A stretch of DNA of 64,000 nucleotides from Cupriavidus gilardii. GTDB lineage: Bacteria; Pseudomonadota; Gammaproteobacteria; Burkholderiales; Burkholderiaceae. A model generated the notes under the pieces. That model did no database searches. It was not told the origin of the DNA and saw only the letters and a program-made list of their open reading frames with translations. Made by a program: the position numbers and the translations under genes. The stretch lies in assembly GCF_013314895.1 (NCBI RefSeq), contig NZ_JABTYE010000008.1:124001-188000 (forward strand). Reading direction: 5' to 3'. Every line of letters starts with the position of its first letter. Positions within the stretch are counted from its first letter, which is position 1. Positions 7,548 to 14,828 of this stretch are shown here, piece after piece.

Positions 7548-9398
7548 ATGTCCGATATCGATCACCGCGGCAATGCCTGGACAACACCGGCCAGCGCCTA
7601 TCTCGAAACGCGCCCCTCGCGCTTTGCCGTTCCGGACGCCCCGCTGTCCTGTTATGTGGCGATGCGCGACGGGTGCAAGCTCGCCGTCGATGTGTTCGTG
7701 CCGCAGCCGCTGGAGGCCGAACACTCGACGCTCGGCAACGACGCGCCGGCCCGCTATCCGACCATCGTCATCTTCACGCCCTATTTCCGCCGCTTTCGGC
7801 TGCGCGAGCCGGGCGTGGAGCCGAGCCCGAATACCGCCAAATACCGCGACGCCTTCGTACCCAAGGGCTATGCCGTGGTGGTGGTCGACGTACGCGGCAC
7901 CGGCGCGAGCTTCGGCACGCGCGATGCGCTGCGCTCGCCGACCGAGCGCGACGATTACTTCGAAATCGCCGAATGGATCGTGGCGCAGCCGTGGTCCAAT
8001 GGCCGCATCGGTTCGACCGGCATCTCCTATCTCGGCGCGGCCGCCTGCTTCCTGGCCAGCACCGGACACCCCGCCGTCAAGGCCATCGCCCCGCTGTTCG
8101 CGGTGTCCGACATCTACAGCGAACAGCTGTACCCCGGCGGGCTGCTGTCGAAGGTCTGGGTACAAGCCTATGACGAACTGATGGTCGCGCTCGATCAGGA
8201 CGACCGCGCGCTGCTGGCCCGCTATCCCTACTTCAACGATCCGCGCTTCGATGGGCCGGAGCGTGTCGACGCCGATCAGGACGGCAGCCTGGTGCGGGCC
8301 GCCATCGAGCAGCATCGCAGCAACTTCGCGCTGGCGGATCTGGCGCCGGAGTTTGCCTTCCGCGATGGCGCCACGCAGCACGATCCGGCGCTCGATTCGG
8401 GCAGCTGCAGCCCTTACCGCTATCTCGACGGCATTGCGCAGGACGTCGCGGTGTATTCGGTCTCGGGCTGGTACGACGGCGGAGGCTACGCGAATGGCGC
8501 GATCACCCGCTTCCTGTCGCTGCCGAGGCACGACAGCCGACTGCTGCTCGGACCCTGGGACCACGGCGCGCGCACCAATATCTCGCCGTGGCGCAGCCGC
8601 GCCGCGTCGGATTTCCCGCTGCTGGCTGAGGTATTGCGGTTTTTCGATCATCATCTGATGCAATTGCCTACCGGCCTCGAGCATGAAGCGCGGGTCCACT
8701 ACTACAGCGTGCACGACGAGCAATGGCATGCCGCCACGACGTGGCCGCCGGTGCAGCAAACGCAGCGGTTGTATCTGGCCGATGCGGCCGGTCTGTCGAC
8801 GACCTGCCCGCCGACGGAATCGGACCGCGATACGCAGGTCAGCTTCAACTGGTCCACCGGCCGTCAAACGCGCTATGAGCGGCTGGGCGCGGCCAATATC
8901 GAGGACTACTACCCGGACTGGAGCGAGCGGCAACAGGACCTGCTTGCCTTCGATGGCCAGGTGCTGACGGCGCCGCTGTCGATTGCCGGCCATGTCGTGC
9001 TCAATATCGGTCTCGCCAGCTCGGAGCCCGATGCCGCGCTGCATGTCTTTCTGTCCGAGGTCGAGGCTTGCGGCCAGGTGCGTTACATGACCGAAGGCAT
9101 GCTGCGGGCGCTGCATCGCAAGACCGCGCCGTGCCCGCCGGAATACCGCACGACGTGGCCCTACCGCACGTTCGCGGCGGCCGATGCCGTGCGTCTGGTG
9201 CCGGGACAGACCGAGCGCATGCACTTCGCGATGCTGCCCGTTGCCTGGACGCTGGCCGCCGGAAGCCGGCTGCGCCTGTCGATCGCCGGCGCGGACCGCG
9301 GCCACTTTCCGCAGGTGCCACACGGCCGCCCGCCGCGGCTGTCGATCCGGCTCGGCGGCGAACTGGCTTCGTATCTCGATCTGCCGGTTCGCGGCTAG
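7548..9398 (+). CDS. CocE/NonD-type X-Pro dipeptidyl-peptidase (S15) family hydrolase
   Basis: A 616-residue alpha/beta-hydrolase of the CocE/S15 family, which cleaves esters or acyl-peptides. The nucleophile elbow is GISYLG (Ser160). It is preceded by the family signature VVVDVRGTGASFG, and the acid and base are suggested by SGWYDGG and GPWDHGAR. The C-terminal third is the beta-sandwich seen in CocE-type enzymes (VLNIGLASSEPDAALHVFLSEV, then YRTTWPYRTF). There is no signal peptide, so it is cytoplasmic. The start at 7548 was chosen because upstream frame sequence runs through the operators. It is flanked by a divergent solute receptor and a downstream LysR gene, which fits a small uptake and hydrolysis unit. 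Confidence 0.9.
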   Translation: MSDIDHRGNAWTTPASAYLETRPSRFAVPDAPLSCYVAMRDGCKLAVDVFVPQPLEAEHSTLGNDAPARYPTIVIFTPYFRRFRLREPGVEPSPNTAKYRDAFVPKGYAVVVVDVRGTGASFGTRDALRSPTERDDYFEIAEWIVAQPWSNGRIGSTGISYLGAAACFLASTGHPAVKAIAPLFAVSDIYSEQLYPGGLLSKVWVQAYDELMVALDQDDRALLARYPYFNDPRFDGPERVDADQDGSLVRAAIEQHRSNFALADLAPEFAFRDGATQHDPALDSGSCSPYRYLDGIAQDVAVYSVSGWYDGGGYANGAITRFLSLPRHDSRLLLGPWDHGARTNISPWRSRAASDFPLLAEVLRFFDHHLMQLPTGLEHEARVHYYSVHDEQWHAATTWPPVQQTQRLYLADAAGLSTTCPPTESDRDTQVSFNWSTGRQTRYERLGAANIEDYYPDWSERQQDLLAFDGQVLTAPLSIAGHVVLNIGLASSEPDAALHVFLSEVEACGQVRYMTEGMLRALHRKTAPCPPEYRTTWPYRTFAAADAVRLVPGQTERMHFAMLPVAWTLAAGSRLRLSIAGADRGHFPQVPHGRPPRLSIRLGGELASYLDLPVRG

Positions 9399-9520
9399 TC
9401 CGGCGGCCGGAGCGAGCGGCGGGCCGGGGTCGGGATGCTACATTGCCGGCTTGCCCGCCACCGCTCCGGCCGCATGCGCGACCGCAGGGCGTGGGCTCTC
9501 ATGCCACCGCCTCGCCGAAT

Positions 9521-10447
9521 ATGGACCTGAAGCAGCTGCGCTATTTCGCGCGCATCGTCGAACTGGAGAGCATCACCGCCGCGGCCGATGCGCTCCACAT
9601 CGCTCAGCCTTCGCTGAGCCAGCACGTCGCCAACCTCGAAGCCGAGCTCGATGCCAGATTGCTGGTGCGCGGCCCCTCGGGCACGAGGCCCACGGAGACC
9701 GGCCATATCCTCTACCGCCACGCCAAGATGGTGCTGCGGCAGATGGAAGAGGCCAAGGCCGCGGTACAGCACGGCCGCGACGTGCCGTGCGGCCATGTCA
9801 CCGTGGGCTTGCCGACCAGCACCTCACGCGTGCTCGCACTGCCGCTGCTGCGGCATGTGACCGAGCACTTCCCCGATATCACGCTGGAAATCGTCGAAGG
9901 CTCCAGCGCCGATCTGGCCGAATCGCTGGCGCTGCAGAAGCTCGACCTCGCCGTGGCGATGGACGTGCAGCAACGCCCCAACATGCAGTCGACCCCGCTG
10001 CTCGACGAGCAACTGATGCTGGTCGGTCGGCCGATTCCCGGGCATCCGCACGCCATCACGCTGGCGCAGGCCGCGGCGCTGCCGCTGCTGCTATCGAGCT
10101 TTCCCAATTCGGTCCGCGTGCTATGGGATCGCGCGCTGGTCAGCGCGGGATTGCAATGCCGCCTGGTCGCGGAGACCAGCGCGGTATCGGTGCTGCTGTC
10201 GGCAGTGCGTGAGGGATTGGGCTGGACCATCCTGCCTTGGTCCGCGCTGGCCGGCGACCAGGACGACCAGCTGGCGGCGATGTCGATTGCCGACGCGACG
10301 CTGGAGCGCCGCGTCAGCCTGTGCCTGTCGTCGTCTGCCAGCCTGAGCCTTGCGTGCCGCAGCGTCGAGGCCGCGCTGCAGACCATCGTCGCGGCGATGG
10401 TCGCGAGCGGGCGGTGGAAGGGCGTCAGGCTGATCCAGCCGGCGTAG
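9521..10447 (+). CDS. LysR-family transcriptional regulator
   Basis: A complete 308-residue LysR-type regulator. The N-terminal winged helix starts MDLKQLRYFARIVE with AADALHIAQPSLSQHVANLE as the recognition region. The effector domain follows from about residue 90 (GHVTVGLPTS) and resembles the Nac/CynR branch (DLAVAMDVQ, EQLMLVGRP, LGWTILPWSAL). The ATG at 9521 aligns with family starts; a much longer open frame upstream is a shadow of the hydrolase gene. It lies 122 bp behind the hydrolase in the same direction and is the best candidate to bind the T-N11-A palindromes at 7286 and 7446. Confidence 0.92.
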   Translation: MDLKQLRYFARIVELESITAAADALHIAQPSLSQHVANLEAELDARLLVRGPSGTRPTETGHILYRHAKMVLRQMEEAKAAVQHGRDVPCGHVTVGLPTSTSRVLALPLLRHVTEHFPDITLEIVEGSSADLAESLALQKLDLAVAMDVQQRPNMQSTPLLDEQLMLVGRPIPGHPHAITLAQAAALPLLLSSFPNSVRVLWDRALVSAGLQCRLVAETSAVSVLLSAVREGLGWTILPWSALAGDQDDQLAAMSIADATLERRVSLCLSSSASLSLACRSVEAALQTIVAAMVASGRWKGVRLIQPA

Positions 10448-10448
10448 C

Positions 10449-10630
10449 TCAGGACTGGCTGGCGGTTTGGATCACGACCTTGCCGCGCACGTGCTGCATC
10501 AATCGATCGGATTGACTGCCGAAGCGCTGACGTGGATCGGCACCTCATCATCGCCGGGGGAAGGCGTAGCGACTTCCTGCAGCGCCATGACCTCAGGACC
10601 GCCATAGACCGCAACACGAATCGCTTTCAT
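10449..10630 (-). pseudogene. Remnant of a zinc-type alcohol dehydrogenase / quinone oxidoreductase
   Basis: The frame from ATG 10630 encodes a typical MDR-family N-terminus (MKAIRVAVYGGPEVMAL, then SASAVNPID) and stops at once at 10499. Directly after, in another frame, comes LMQHVRGKVVIQTASQS, which resembles the extreme C-terminus of the same family, and then a TGA at 10449. Roughly 250-270 codons in the middle are therefore missing. The junction falls in the short repeat GATCGAT. The start overlaps the TGA of the SnoaL-like gene, so it was once the third gene of that operon. Confidence 0.75.
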
Positions 10631-11058
10631 CAGATGCTCCGGGCAGCGACACCGACGATCGGTGCGTCGAGCGCCAGTGCCGCGCGCACGGGATCGAAAT
10701 ACTCGCGCAGATGCGCAATCGCGCCATCGCGGGCCGTGAGAAACACCACGTATTCCTGTTCGTAAGTCCGGCCGGTAGCGTCGATGTGTCCTTCGGCACG
10801 GACGCGGGCCACGGCGTGCTGCGGGCTTGCGGCTGACAGGATCTCGAGATCGAAGAAGCGGAACCCGGAAACGGCGCCTGCGAACCAGTCGGCATGACGC
10901 ATGACCGCCTCGCGGCCTTCCAGCTTCGCGGGGTGACCCAGACTCGGCGCGTACGGCAGTTCCCAGACGATGTCTTCGGCAAGCAGCTCGCGCCATTGCG
11001 CCGGATTGCCGACCAGGGTCTCGATATGTTGCTGCAGCAGTTCTGTGGCGTTCTTCAT
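10630..11058 (-). CDS. SnoaL-like / NTF2-fold protein
   Basis: A 142-residue protein of the nuclear-transport-factor-2 fold (SnoaL-like), a cone-shaped barrel used by small isomerases, cyclases and many proteins of unknown role. Seen are an N-terminal helix (TELLQQHIETLVGN), ADWFAG, the strand VARVRAEGHI and the typical ending IAHLREYFDPVRAALAL. The ATG at 11058 has a GGAG ribosome site, and longer frame extension is unneeded. It is the middle gene of a DoxX, SnoaL, alcohol-dehydrogenase-remnant unit, 31 bp after DoxX, and is probably controlled by the divergent LysR at 11711. Confidence 0.8.
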   Translation of the reverse strand: MKNATELLQQHIETLVGNPAQWRELLAEDIVWELPYAPSLGHPAKLEGREAVMRHADWFAGAVSGFRFFDLEILSAASPQHAVARVRAEGHIDATGRTYEQEYVVFLTARDGAIAHLREYFDPVRAALALDAPIVGVAARSI

Positions 11059-11089
11059 GATGTGCTCCGGATGGCGGCAGGTCTGTCGT

Positions 11090-11530
11090 TCAATTCGTGG
11101 CGGCGGCAATGCCGGCCTTGCGGGTCGCGCTATCGCGGCGAGCGTCGATGCTGTATGCCCCTGCCCCGAATGCCACGACTTGCAGAAGGCCGCCGGCCAT
11201 CGCGAGGTTCTTCAGGAAATGGAACATCTGGTTTTGATCGGCCAGCGCATGGTGGAAAAGCACGGCCGTGGCTAGCGCATAAAGCGCCAGCAATGCCGCC
11301 ACCGCCCTGGTGCGAAAACCGACGATCAGCATCGCGCCGGCCAATAGCTCGAGTCCGAGCGCACCGGCGTACCCCAACGCGGGCGCGGGCAGCCCCAGCG
11401 ATCCGATATAGCCAATGGTCGCCGCCGGGGCCATCAACTTCCCGATGCCGCTGATCAGGAAAATGGCGGCCATCGCTACGCGGCCGATAAGGGGAAGGAA
11501 GGGCTGCGAAGCAAATTGGTTCGAGTTCAT
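11090..11530 (-). CDS. DoxX-family membrane protein
   Basis: A 146-residue DoxX-like inner-membrane protein with four hydrophobic helices. The first holds the family hallmark AAIFLISGIGKL, followed by GYIGSLGLP, then GLELLAGAMLIVGFRTR, a third helix of leucine and alanine, and FHHALADQNQMFHFLKNLAMAGGLL near the end. DoxX-like proteins often accompany oxidoreductases and redox stress genes. The ATG at 11530 follows AAAGGA; a TTG six bases upstream is an alternative. First gene of the unit that ends in the alcohol-dehydrogenase remnant. Its 5' leader is a 13-bp tandem repeat. Confidence 0.88.
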   Translation of the reverse strand: MNSNQFASQPFLPLIGRVAMAAIFLISGIGKLMAPAATIGYIGSLGLPAPALGYAGALGLELLAGAMLIVGFRTRAVAALLALYALATAVLFHHALADQNQMFHFLKNLAMAGGLLQVVAFGAGAYSIDARRDSATRKAGIAAATN

Positions 11531-11546
11531 GATCAATGGATTCCTT

Positions 11547-11607
11547 TGTCTATTTGCTGTGTCTATTAGCTGTGTCTATTAGCTGTGTCTTTTAGCGGTG
11601 TCTTGAG
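11547..11607. repeat. 13-bp tandem repeat upstream of DoxX
   Basis: Four consecutive 13-base units (start points 11547, 11560, 11573, 11586) of consensus TGTCTATTAGCTG, plus a partial fifth. Units 2 and 3 are identical. The array occupies the leader between the divergent DoxX and LysR genes. Confidence 0.85.
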
Positions 11608-11652
11608 TGTGCATCGCGGGAATCACGATGGCCTGACCCCAAGATTAGGGAC

Positions 11653-11680
11653 TTGACACCCATTCAGGAAGACTATATTT
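11653..11680 (+). promoter_or_regulatory. Candidate sigma-70 promoter for the LysR gene
   Basis: TTGACA at 11653-11658 is followed after 15 bases by TATATT (11674-11679), about 30 bp before the LysR start. The spacer is short but the hexamers are good. Confidence 0.45.
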
Positions 11681-11710
11681 CTGGATGCTATCCATCTACG
11701 GATTAGATAT

Positions 11711-12613
11711 ATGCTCGACGGCGTCTCGCTCGATCAATTGCGTACCTTTATCGCGGCCGCCGATGAAGGGAGCTTCTCCGCCGCGGGTCGCAAGCTGCGA
11801 CGCGCGCAATCCGTCGTCAGCCACACGCTGGCGAATCTCGAAGGGCAGATCAATGTGCAGTTGTTCGACCGGTCCGGCCGCTATCCGCGCCTGACCGAAC
11901 AGGGCGCCGCGCTGCTGGCACAGGCGCGAGTCGTCGTCAGCGGCATGGACGGGTTCAAGTCCAGGGCAAGAGCGATGGCCGACGGTCTTGAACCCGAACT
12001 GTCAGTGGTGGTCGACGTGATGTACCCGATGGCGTCGCTGACCTTGGCGGTCGGCGCATTCCGCGAGGCCTTCCCGCATACGCCACTACGCCTGTATGTC
12101 GAAGCCTTGGGCGCGGTAATGCGGCCGGTGATCGAGCGCGTTTGCCGGCTCGGCATCAGCGGTTCGATGCCATCGGTACCGGAAACGCTGGAGGGAGAAA
12201 AGCTGCTCGATGTGCCGATGGTCACGGTCGTATCGCCAGACCATCCGTTGGCCTCGCGAAAACGCCTGATTCGTACCAGCGAGCTGGCCGACCATGTGCA
12301 GCTGGTACTGACCGATCGCACAACGCTGACCGATGGCGCAACGTTCGGTGTGTTTTCGCCGCTGACCTGGCGCCTGGCGGATCTTGGCGCCAAACATGCC
12401 TTCCTGCGCGCCGGCTTCGGCTGGGGCCATATGCCGGCAGGCATGGTGCAGGACGATCTGGCGCAGGGGCGTCTGGTTGCGCTACGGCTGCAGAGCTTTC
12501 AACCGCGTACGCCGCAGATCGCCATGTTCGCGGTCTATCGCAAGGACACGCCGCCCGGACCTGCCGCGAGATGGTTTCTGCAGCGGTTGAAGGAAGGCTC
12601 GACGCGTGGGTGA
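11711..12613 (+). CDS. LysR-family transcriptional regulator
   Basis: A 300-residue LysR-type regulator. The DNA-binding part reads LDQLRTFIAAADEGSFSAAG with RAQSVVSHTLANLE as recognition helix. The effector domain begins near ELSVVVDVMYPMASL and includes RLGISGSMPSVPETLEG and AGFGWGHMPAGMV, as in a common proteobacterial LysR group that often controls a divergent oxidoreductase unit. It is divergent from DoxX-SnoaL-ADH remnant, its probable target, and its 3' end nearly meets the converging alpha/beta hydrolase. Confidence 0.92.
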   Translation: MLDGVSLDQLRTFIAAADEGSFSAAGRKLRRAQSVVSHTLANLEGQINVQLFDRSGRYPRLTEQGAALLAQARVVVSGMDGFKSRARAMADGLEPELSVVVDVMYPMASLTLAVGAFREAFPHTPLRLYVEALGAVMRPVIERVCRLGISGSMPSVPETLEGEKLLDVPMVTVVSPDHPLASRKRLIRTSELADHVQLVLTDRTTLTDGATFGVFSPLTWRLADLGAKHAFLRAGFGWGHMPAGMVQDDLAQGRLVALRLQSFQPRTPQIAMFAVYRKDTPPGPAARWFLQRLKEGSTRG

Positions 12614-12630
12614 CACAGCGCTGCGACCGA

Positions 12631-13308
12631 TCACGCCTGTGCGGACGGAGCCGGTCGTTCCAGATAGCTGGCGACCTGGCGCCTGAGCACGGGCAGCTTG
12701 CCGGTAAAGAAATGATCGGCGCCGGGCACCACGACCACCGGCAACTGCTGCGGGCGGGCCCAATCGAAGATCGCGGCAAGCGGGACCCGCTCGTCGTTCT
12801 CGCCATGGATCACCAGCGCATTCGGTTGCACCGGCGGCGTGTCATAAGTGCGGTGATTCGCGACGGGGCCTGACGGCATGCCGGTCAGAATCAAATGATC
12901 GAGGTTGGTGCCGCGCTCGGCGAGCTGGACCGATGCCAGCGCGGCAACGAACGCCCCGAACGAGAAACCCGCCAGCGCCAGTGGCAGATCGGGGTATTGT
13001 TCGCGAAGGTGGTCGACCACCGCCAGTATGTCGCTCGTTTCACCGACACCGCCATCGTGCTCGCCCTGCGTCGCGCCAACGCTGCGGAAATTGGGCCTTA
13101 CCGCCAGAAATCCGTGAGCGTTCAGTTCCCGGGCCAACTGGTGCGGCACCTTGTGGTCGGCCGTGCCGCCTTGCATGGGATGAGGATGGCCGACGACCGC
13201 AATACCCTGCACGGCTTCTTTCGGGGCATCGATCAGCAATTCGATATCGCCAGCCTCGCCGGAAATCAGCGTGCGGGTCGTCGTTCCTGGGGTGATGGTC
13301 ATTGCCAT
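12631..13308 (-). CDS. Alpha/beta hydrolase, dienelactone-hydrolase-like
   Basis: A 225-residue cytoplasmic alpha/beta hydrolase of the bacterial family with an early HPHPMQGGTADHKV motif and the nucleophile elbow GFSFGAF. The probable acid follows in VIHGENDERVPL and the base in VPGADHFFTGKL. This is the compact YfhR/YtmA-like type whose natural substrates are unknown. The ATG at 13308 follows GAAGG; the frame extending to 13491 has no good start. It is read as a single gene and converges on the LysR gene (17 bp between stops). Confidence 0.85.
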   Translation of the reverse strand: MAMTITPGTTTRTLISGEAGDIELLIDAPKEAVQGIAVVGHPHPMQGGTADHKVPHQLARELNAHGFLAVRPNFRSVGATQGEHDGGVGETSDILAVVDHLREQYPDLPLALAGFSFGAFVAALASVQLAERGTNLDHLILTGMPSGPVANHRTYDTPPVQPNALVIHGENDERVPLAAIFDWARPQQLPVVVVPGADHFFTGKLPVLRRQVASYLERPAPSAQA

Positions 13309-13474
13309 GGTGTTGCCTTCGATCCGTTCTTTCGGCGGGGCGCGTCCGCTCCGCAATGAGCGAATGGTAAGGCAATTGAGAAATGCAGGGCTTACCGGGG
13401 TTCGGCACCGCTTGCCAGCGTGCCGCAGGACGACGTGACGGACACCACGCCGGCCTTCGGCGCAGCGGATTGCC

Positions 13475-13510
13475 GCCTTATCGCGTAACACTGCCTTATC
13501 GCGTCACACT
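13475..13510. repeat. 18-bp direct repeat at the 3' end of the small lipoprotein gene
   Basis: Bases 13475-13492 and 13493-13510 are adjacent 18-base copies differing at one position. One copy includes the last codons and stop of the lipoprotein gene, so the second is probably a recent slippage duplication. Confidence 0.8.
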
Positions 13511-13654
13511 GACACCGGCGTCCACGGTGCCGTACATCGTGATGCCGGATTGCCGGTCGCCGGAGGTGCCGGTGCCGGTGCCGGTGCTGGTGCAACCGGC
13601 CATCGCTCCCAGCAGGAAAACCAGACTCACTGCACTGAAAAATCCTTTTCTCAT
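13496..13654 (-). CDS. Small putative lipoprotein
   Basis: A 52-residue protein with an N-terminal KGFF segment, a hydrophobic core VSLVFLLGAMAG and a lipobox ending in Cys (AMAGC), followed by a TGTGTGT spacer and the C-terminal sequence SGITMYGTVDAGVSVTR. The ending resembles small Burkholderiales lipoproteins of unknown role. The start is ATG 13654 with a GGGGC element nearby; the extension to 13735 lacks a signal-peptide logic. Confidence 0.65.
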   Translation of the reverse strand: MRKGFFSAVSLVFLLGAMAGCTSTGTGTGTSGDRQSGITMYGTVDAGVSVTR

Positions 13655-13852
13655 GACATTGCCCCGTATCGGTTCGAATCCAGCTTGGACGACACCGGGG
13701 TGCGCGAGGTTCCGGGCATGCGGCGACATCGGCAATCATCGGCCGTCATCGGCCACCTGCGCCGATTTGCGAAGCCTCGATCTGCAGGGGTAGACTTGCG
13801 CGGCATGCTGCCGCAAAGGCAGCCCTATCAATCCAACGGCAAACGACCGACC

Positions 13853-14143
13853 ATGATCCACGAAATTGCACAGATCACCATCAAGCCCGGCATGGAAGCC
13901 CAATTCGAAGCCAACGTGGCGAAGGCAAAGCCGCTGTTCCTGCGTTCCAAAGGCTGCCACGGCTTGAACCTGCAGCGCTCGATCGAGGAGCCTTCGCAAT
14001 ACGCGCTGGTGGTGGCCTGGGAGACCGTGGAAGACCATATGGTCCATTTCCGCGAATCGCCGGAATTCCAGGAATGGCGCAAGCTGGTCAGCGACTGCTT
14101 TGCCGCACCGCCGGCCGTGCATCACGTGAACACGGTGCTTTGA
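13853..14143 (+). CDS. Antibiotic-biosynthesis-monooxygenase-fold (ABM) protein
   Basis: A 96-residue single-domain protein of the ABM dimeric ferredoxin-like fold. The pattern IAQITIKPGMEAQFEANV, then GCHGLNLQRSIEEP, ALVVAWETVEDHMVHFRES and FQEWRKLVSDCF matches this family, whose members include small quinol monooxygenases and heme-degrading enzymes but also many of unknown activity. The ATG at 13853 opens the family similarity; the longer upstream frame is ignored. It is a single gene, converging on the Nudix gene (12 bp between the stops). Confidence 0.85.
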   Translation: MIHEIAQITIKPGMEAQFEANVAKAKPLFLRSKGCHGLNLQRSIEEPSQYALVVAWETVEDHMVHFRESPEFQEWRKLVSDCFAAPPAVHHVNTVL

Positions 14144-14155
14144 TCGAGGGGTCCC

Positions 14156-14593
14156 CTATCGTCCGCAGGCGGAGGCGCTTGCCTCTACCACGCTCTGCGC
14201 CCATCGCAAAATCGGCCCGAAGCGCGGCGGCAGCAGTTCCAGCGCCGCTGCAAAGGGCACCCAGCGAAACTCATGATGTTCCGGCCGGCCCAGTTCGGCG
14301 CTGGCCGGAAGGCTGACCTCCCCTTCGGCCGACAAGGCAATGTAGAAGCGCGCGATCTTCCCCCTGGAGTACGGCTCGGTCTCCCGATAGTCATCGCCCC
14401 AAGGCAGTGTCAGGGCCGATAAACCGGTCTCCTCGGCGGTCTCGCGCAGTGCCGCCTGTAACGGCTCCTCTGCGGGCTCGGGCATCCCCTTCGGAAGGTC
14501 CCAATTGCGGTATGCACGCAGGACCAGGCAGCGCCACTGGCCGCCAAATTGACGCAACACGACCAGCCCTGCCGAACGCCTCGCGACCGTCAT
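14156..14593 (-). CDS. Nudix hydrolase
   Basis: A 145-residue Nudix-family pyrophosphohydrolase. A complete Nudix box, G-x5-E-x7-REUXEEXGU, is present from the G of LPKGMPEP through RETAEETGL, so a metal-binding active site is intact. A preceding strand (AGLVVLRQF, CLVLRAYRNWDLP) and the end HHEFRWVPFAAALELLP are typical of bis(nucleoside)tetraphosphatase-like members (MutT/Ap4A group). The ATG at 14593 follows GAGGG. The substrate is not evident. Confidence 0.9.
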   Translation of the reverse strand: MTVARRSAGLVVLRQFGGQWRCLVLRAYRNWDLPKGMPEPAEEPLQAALRETAEETGLSALTLPWGDDYRETEPYSRGKIARFYIALSAEGEVSLPASAELGRPEHHEFRWVPFAAALELLPPRFGPILRWAQSVVEASASACGR

Positions 14594-14637
14594 CTTCACC
14601 CTCGTTTGACCGTCCCGAGACTGTAACCGATTGGCCG

Positions 14638-14784
14638 GTGCCAAAAGACAATACGGCCAAGACCAGGAAGGCGAAGGCGAAGCACAAGCGCTCGCACGAC
14701 GCCGCGCACAAGGCCAGGGCTCATCGCAAGGAGAAAGCGGCCGGCCGATTGGAGACGCGATTTCGCGCTCTACCGGGCCGTTGA
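14638..14784 (+). CDS. Possible small, very basic protein
   Basis: An open frame of 48 codons from a GTG, with Lys, Arg, His and Ala making up most of it (KTRKAKAKHKRSH, HKARAHRKEK). The composition suits a nucleic-acid-binding peptide, and the third-base use is GC-biased as in real genes here. No clear ribosome site is visible and the frame overlaps nothing else. It sits between the divergent Nudix start and the GH3 stop. It may be noise. Confidence 0.35.
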   Translation: MPKDNTAKTRKAKAKHKRSHDAAHKARAHRKEKAAGRLETRFRALPGR

Positions 14785-14828
14785 AATGCCCACCGGCCTC
14801 ACATCGACCGGTGGGCTGCCGGCCGGCA

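Noticed and set aside
7305..9323. A 672-codon open frame on the minus strand opposite the CocE-type hydrolase
   Set aside because: It is the complement of the hydrolase gene and has low-complexity Arg/Gly-rich translation without a ribosome site.
9068..9520. N-terminal extension of the LysR gene at 9521
   Set aside because: The extra frame overlaps the hydrolase gene in another frame, while the LysR similarity begins exactly at the ATG at 9521.
10499..10996. A 165-codon minus-strand frame through the SnoaL-like gene
   Set aside because: Only its last 43 codons (10630 down) resemble a dehydrogenase. The upstream part is a shadow of the SnoaL-like gene.
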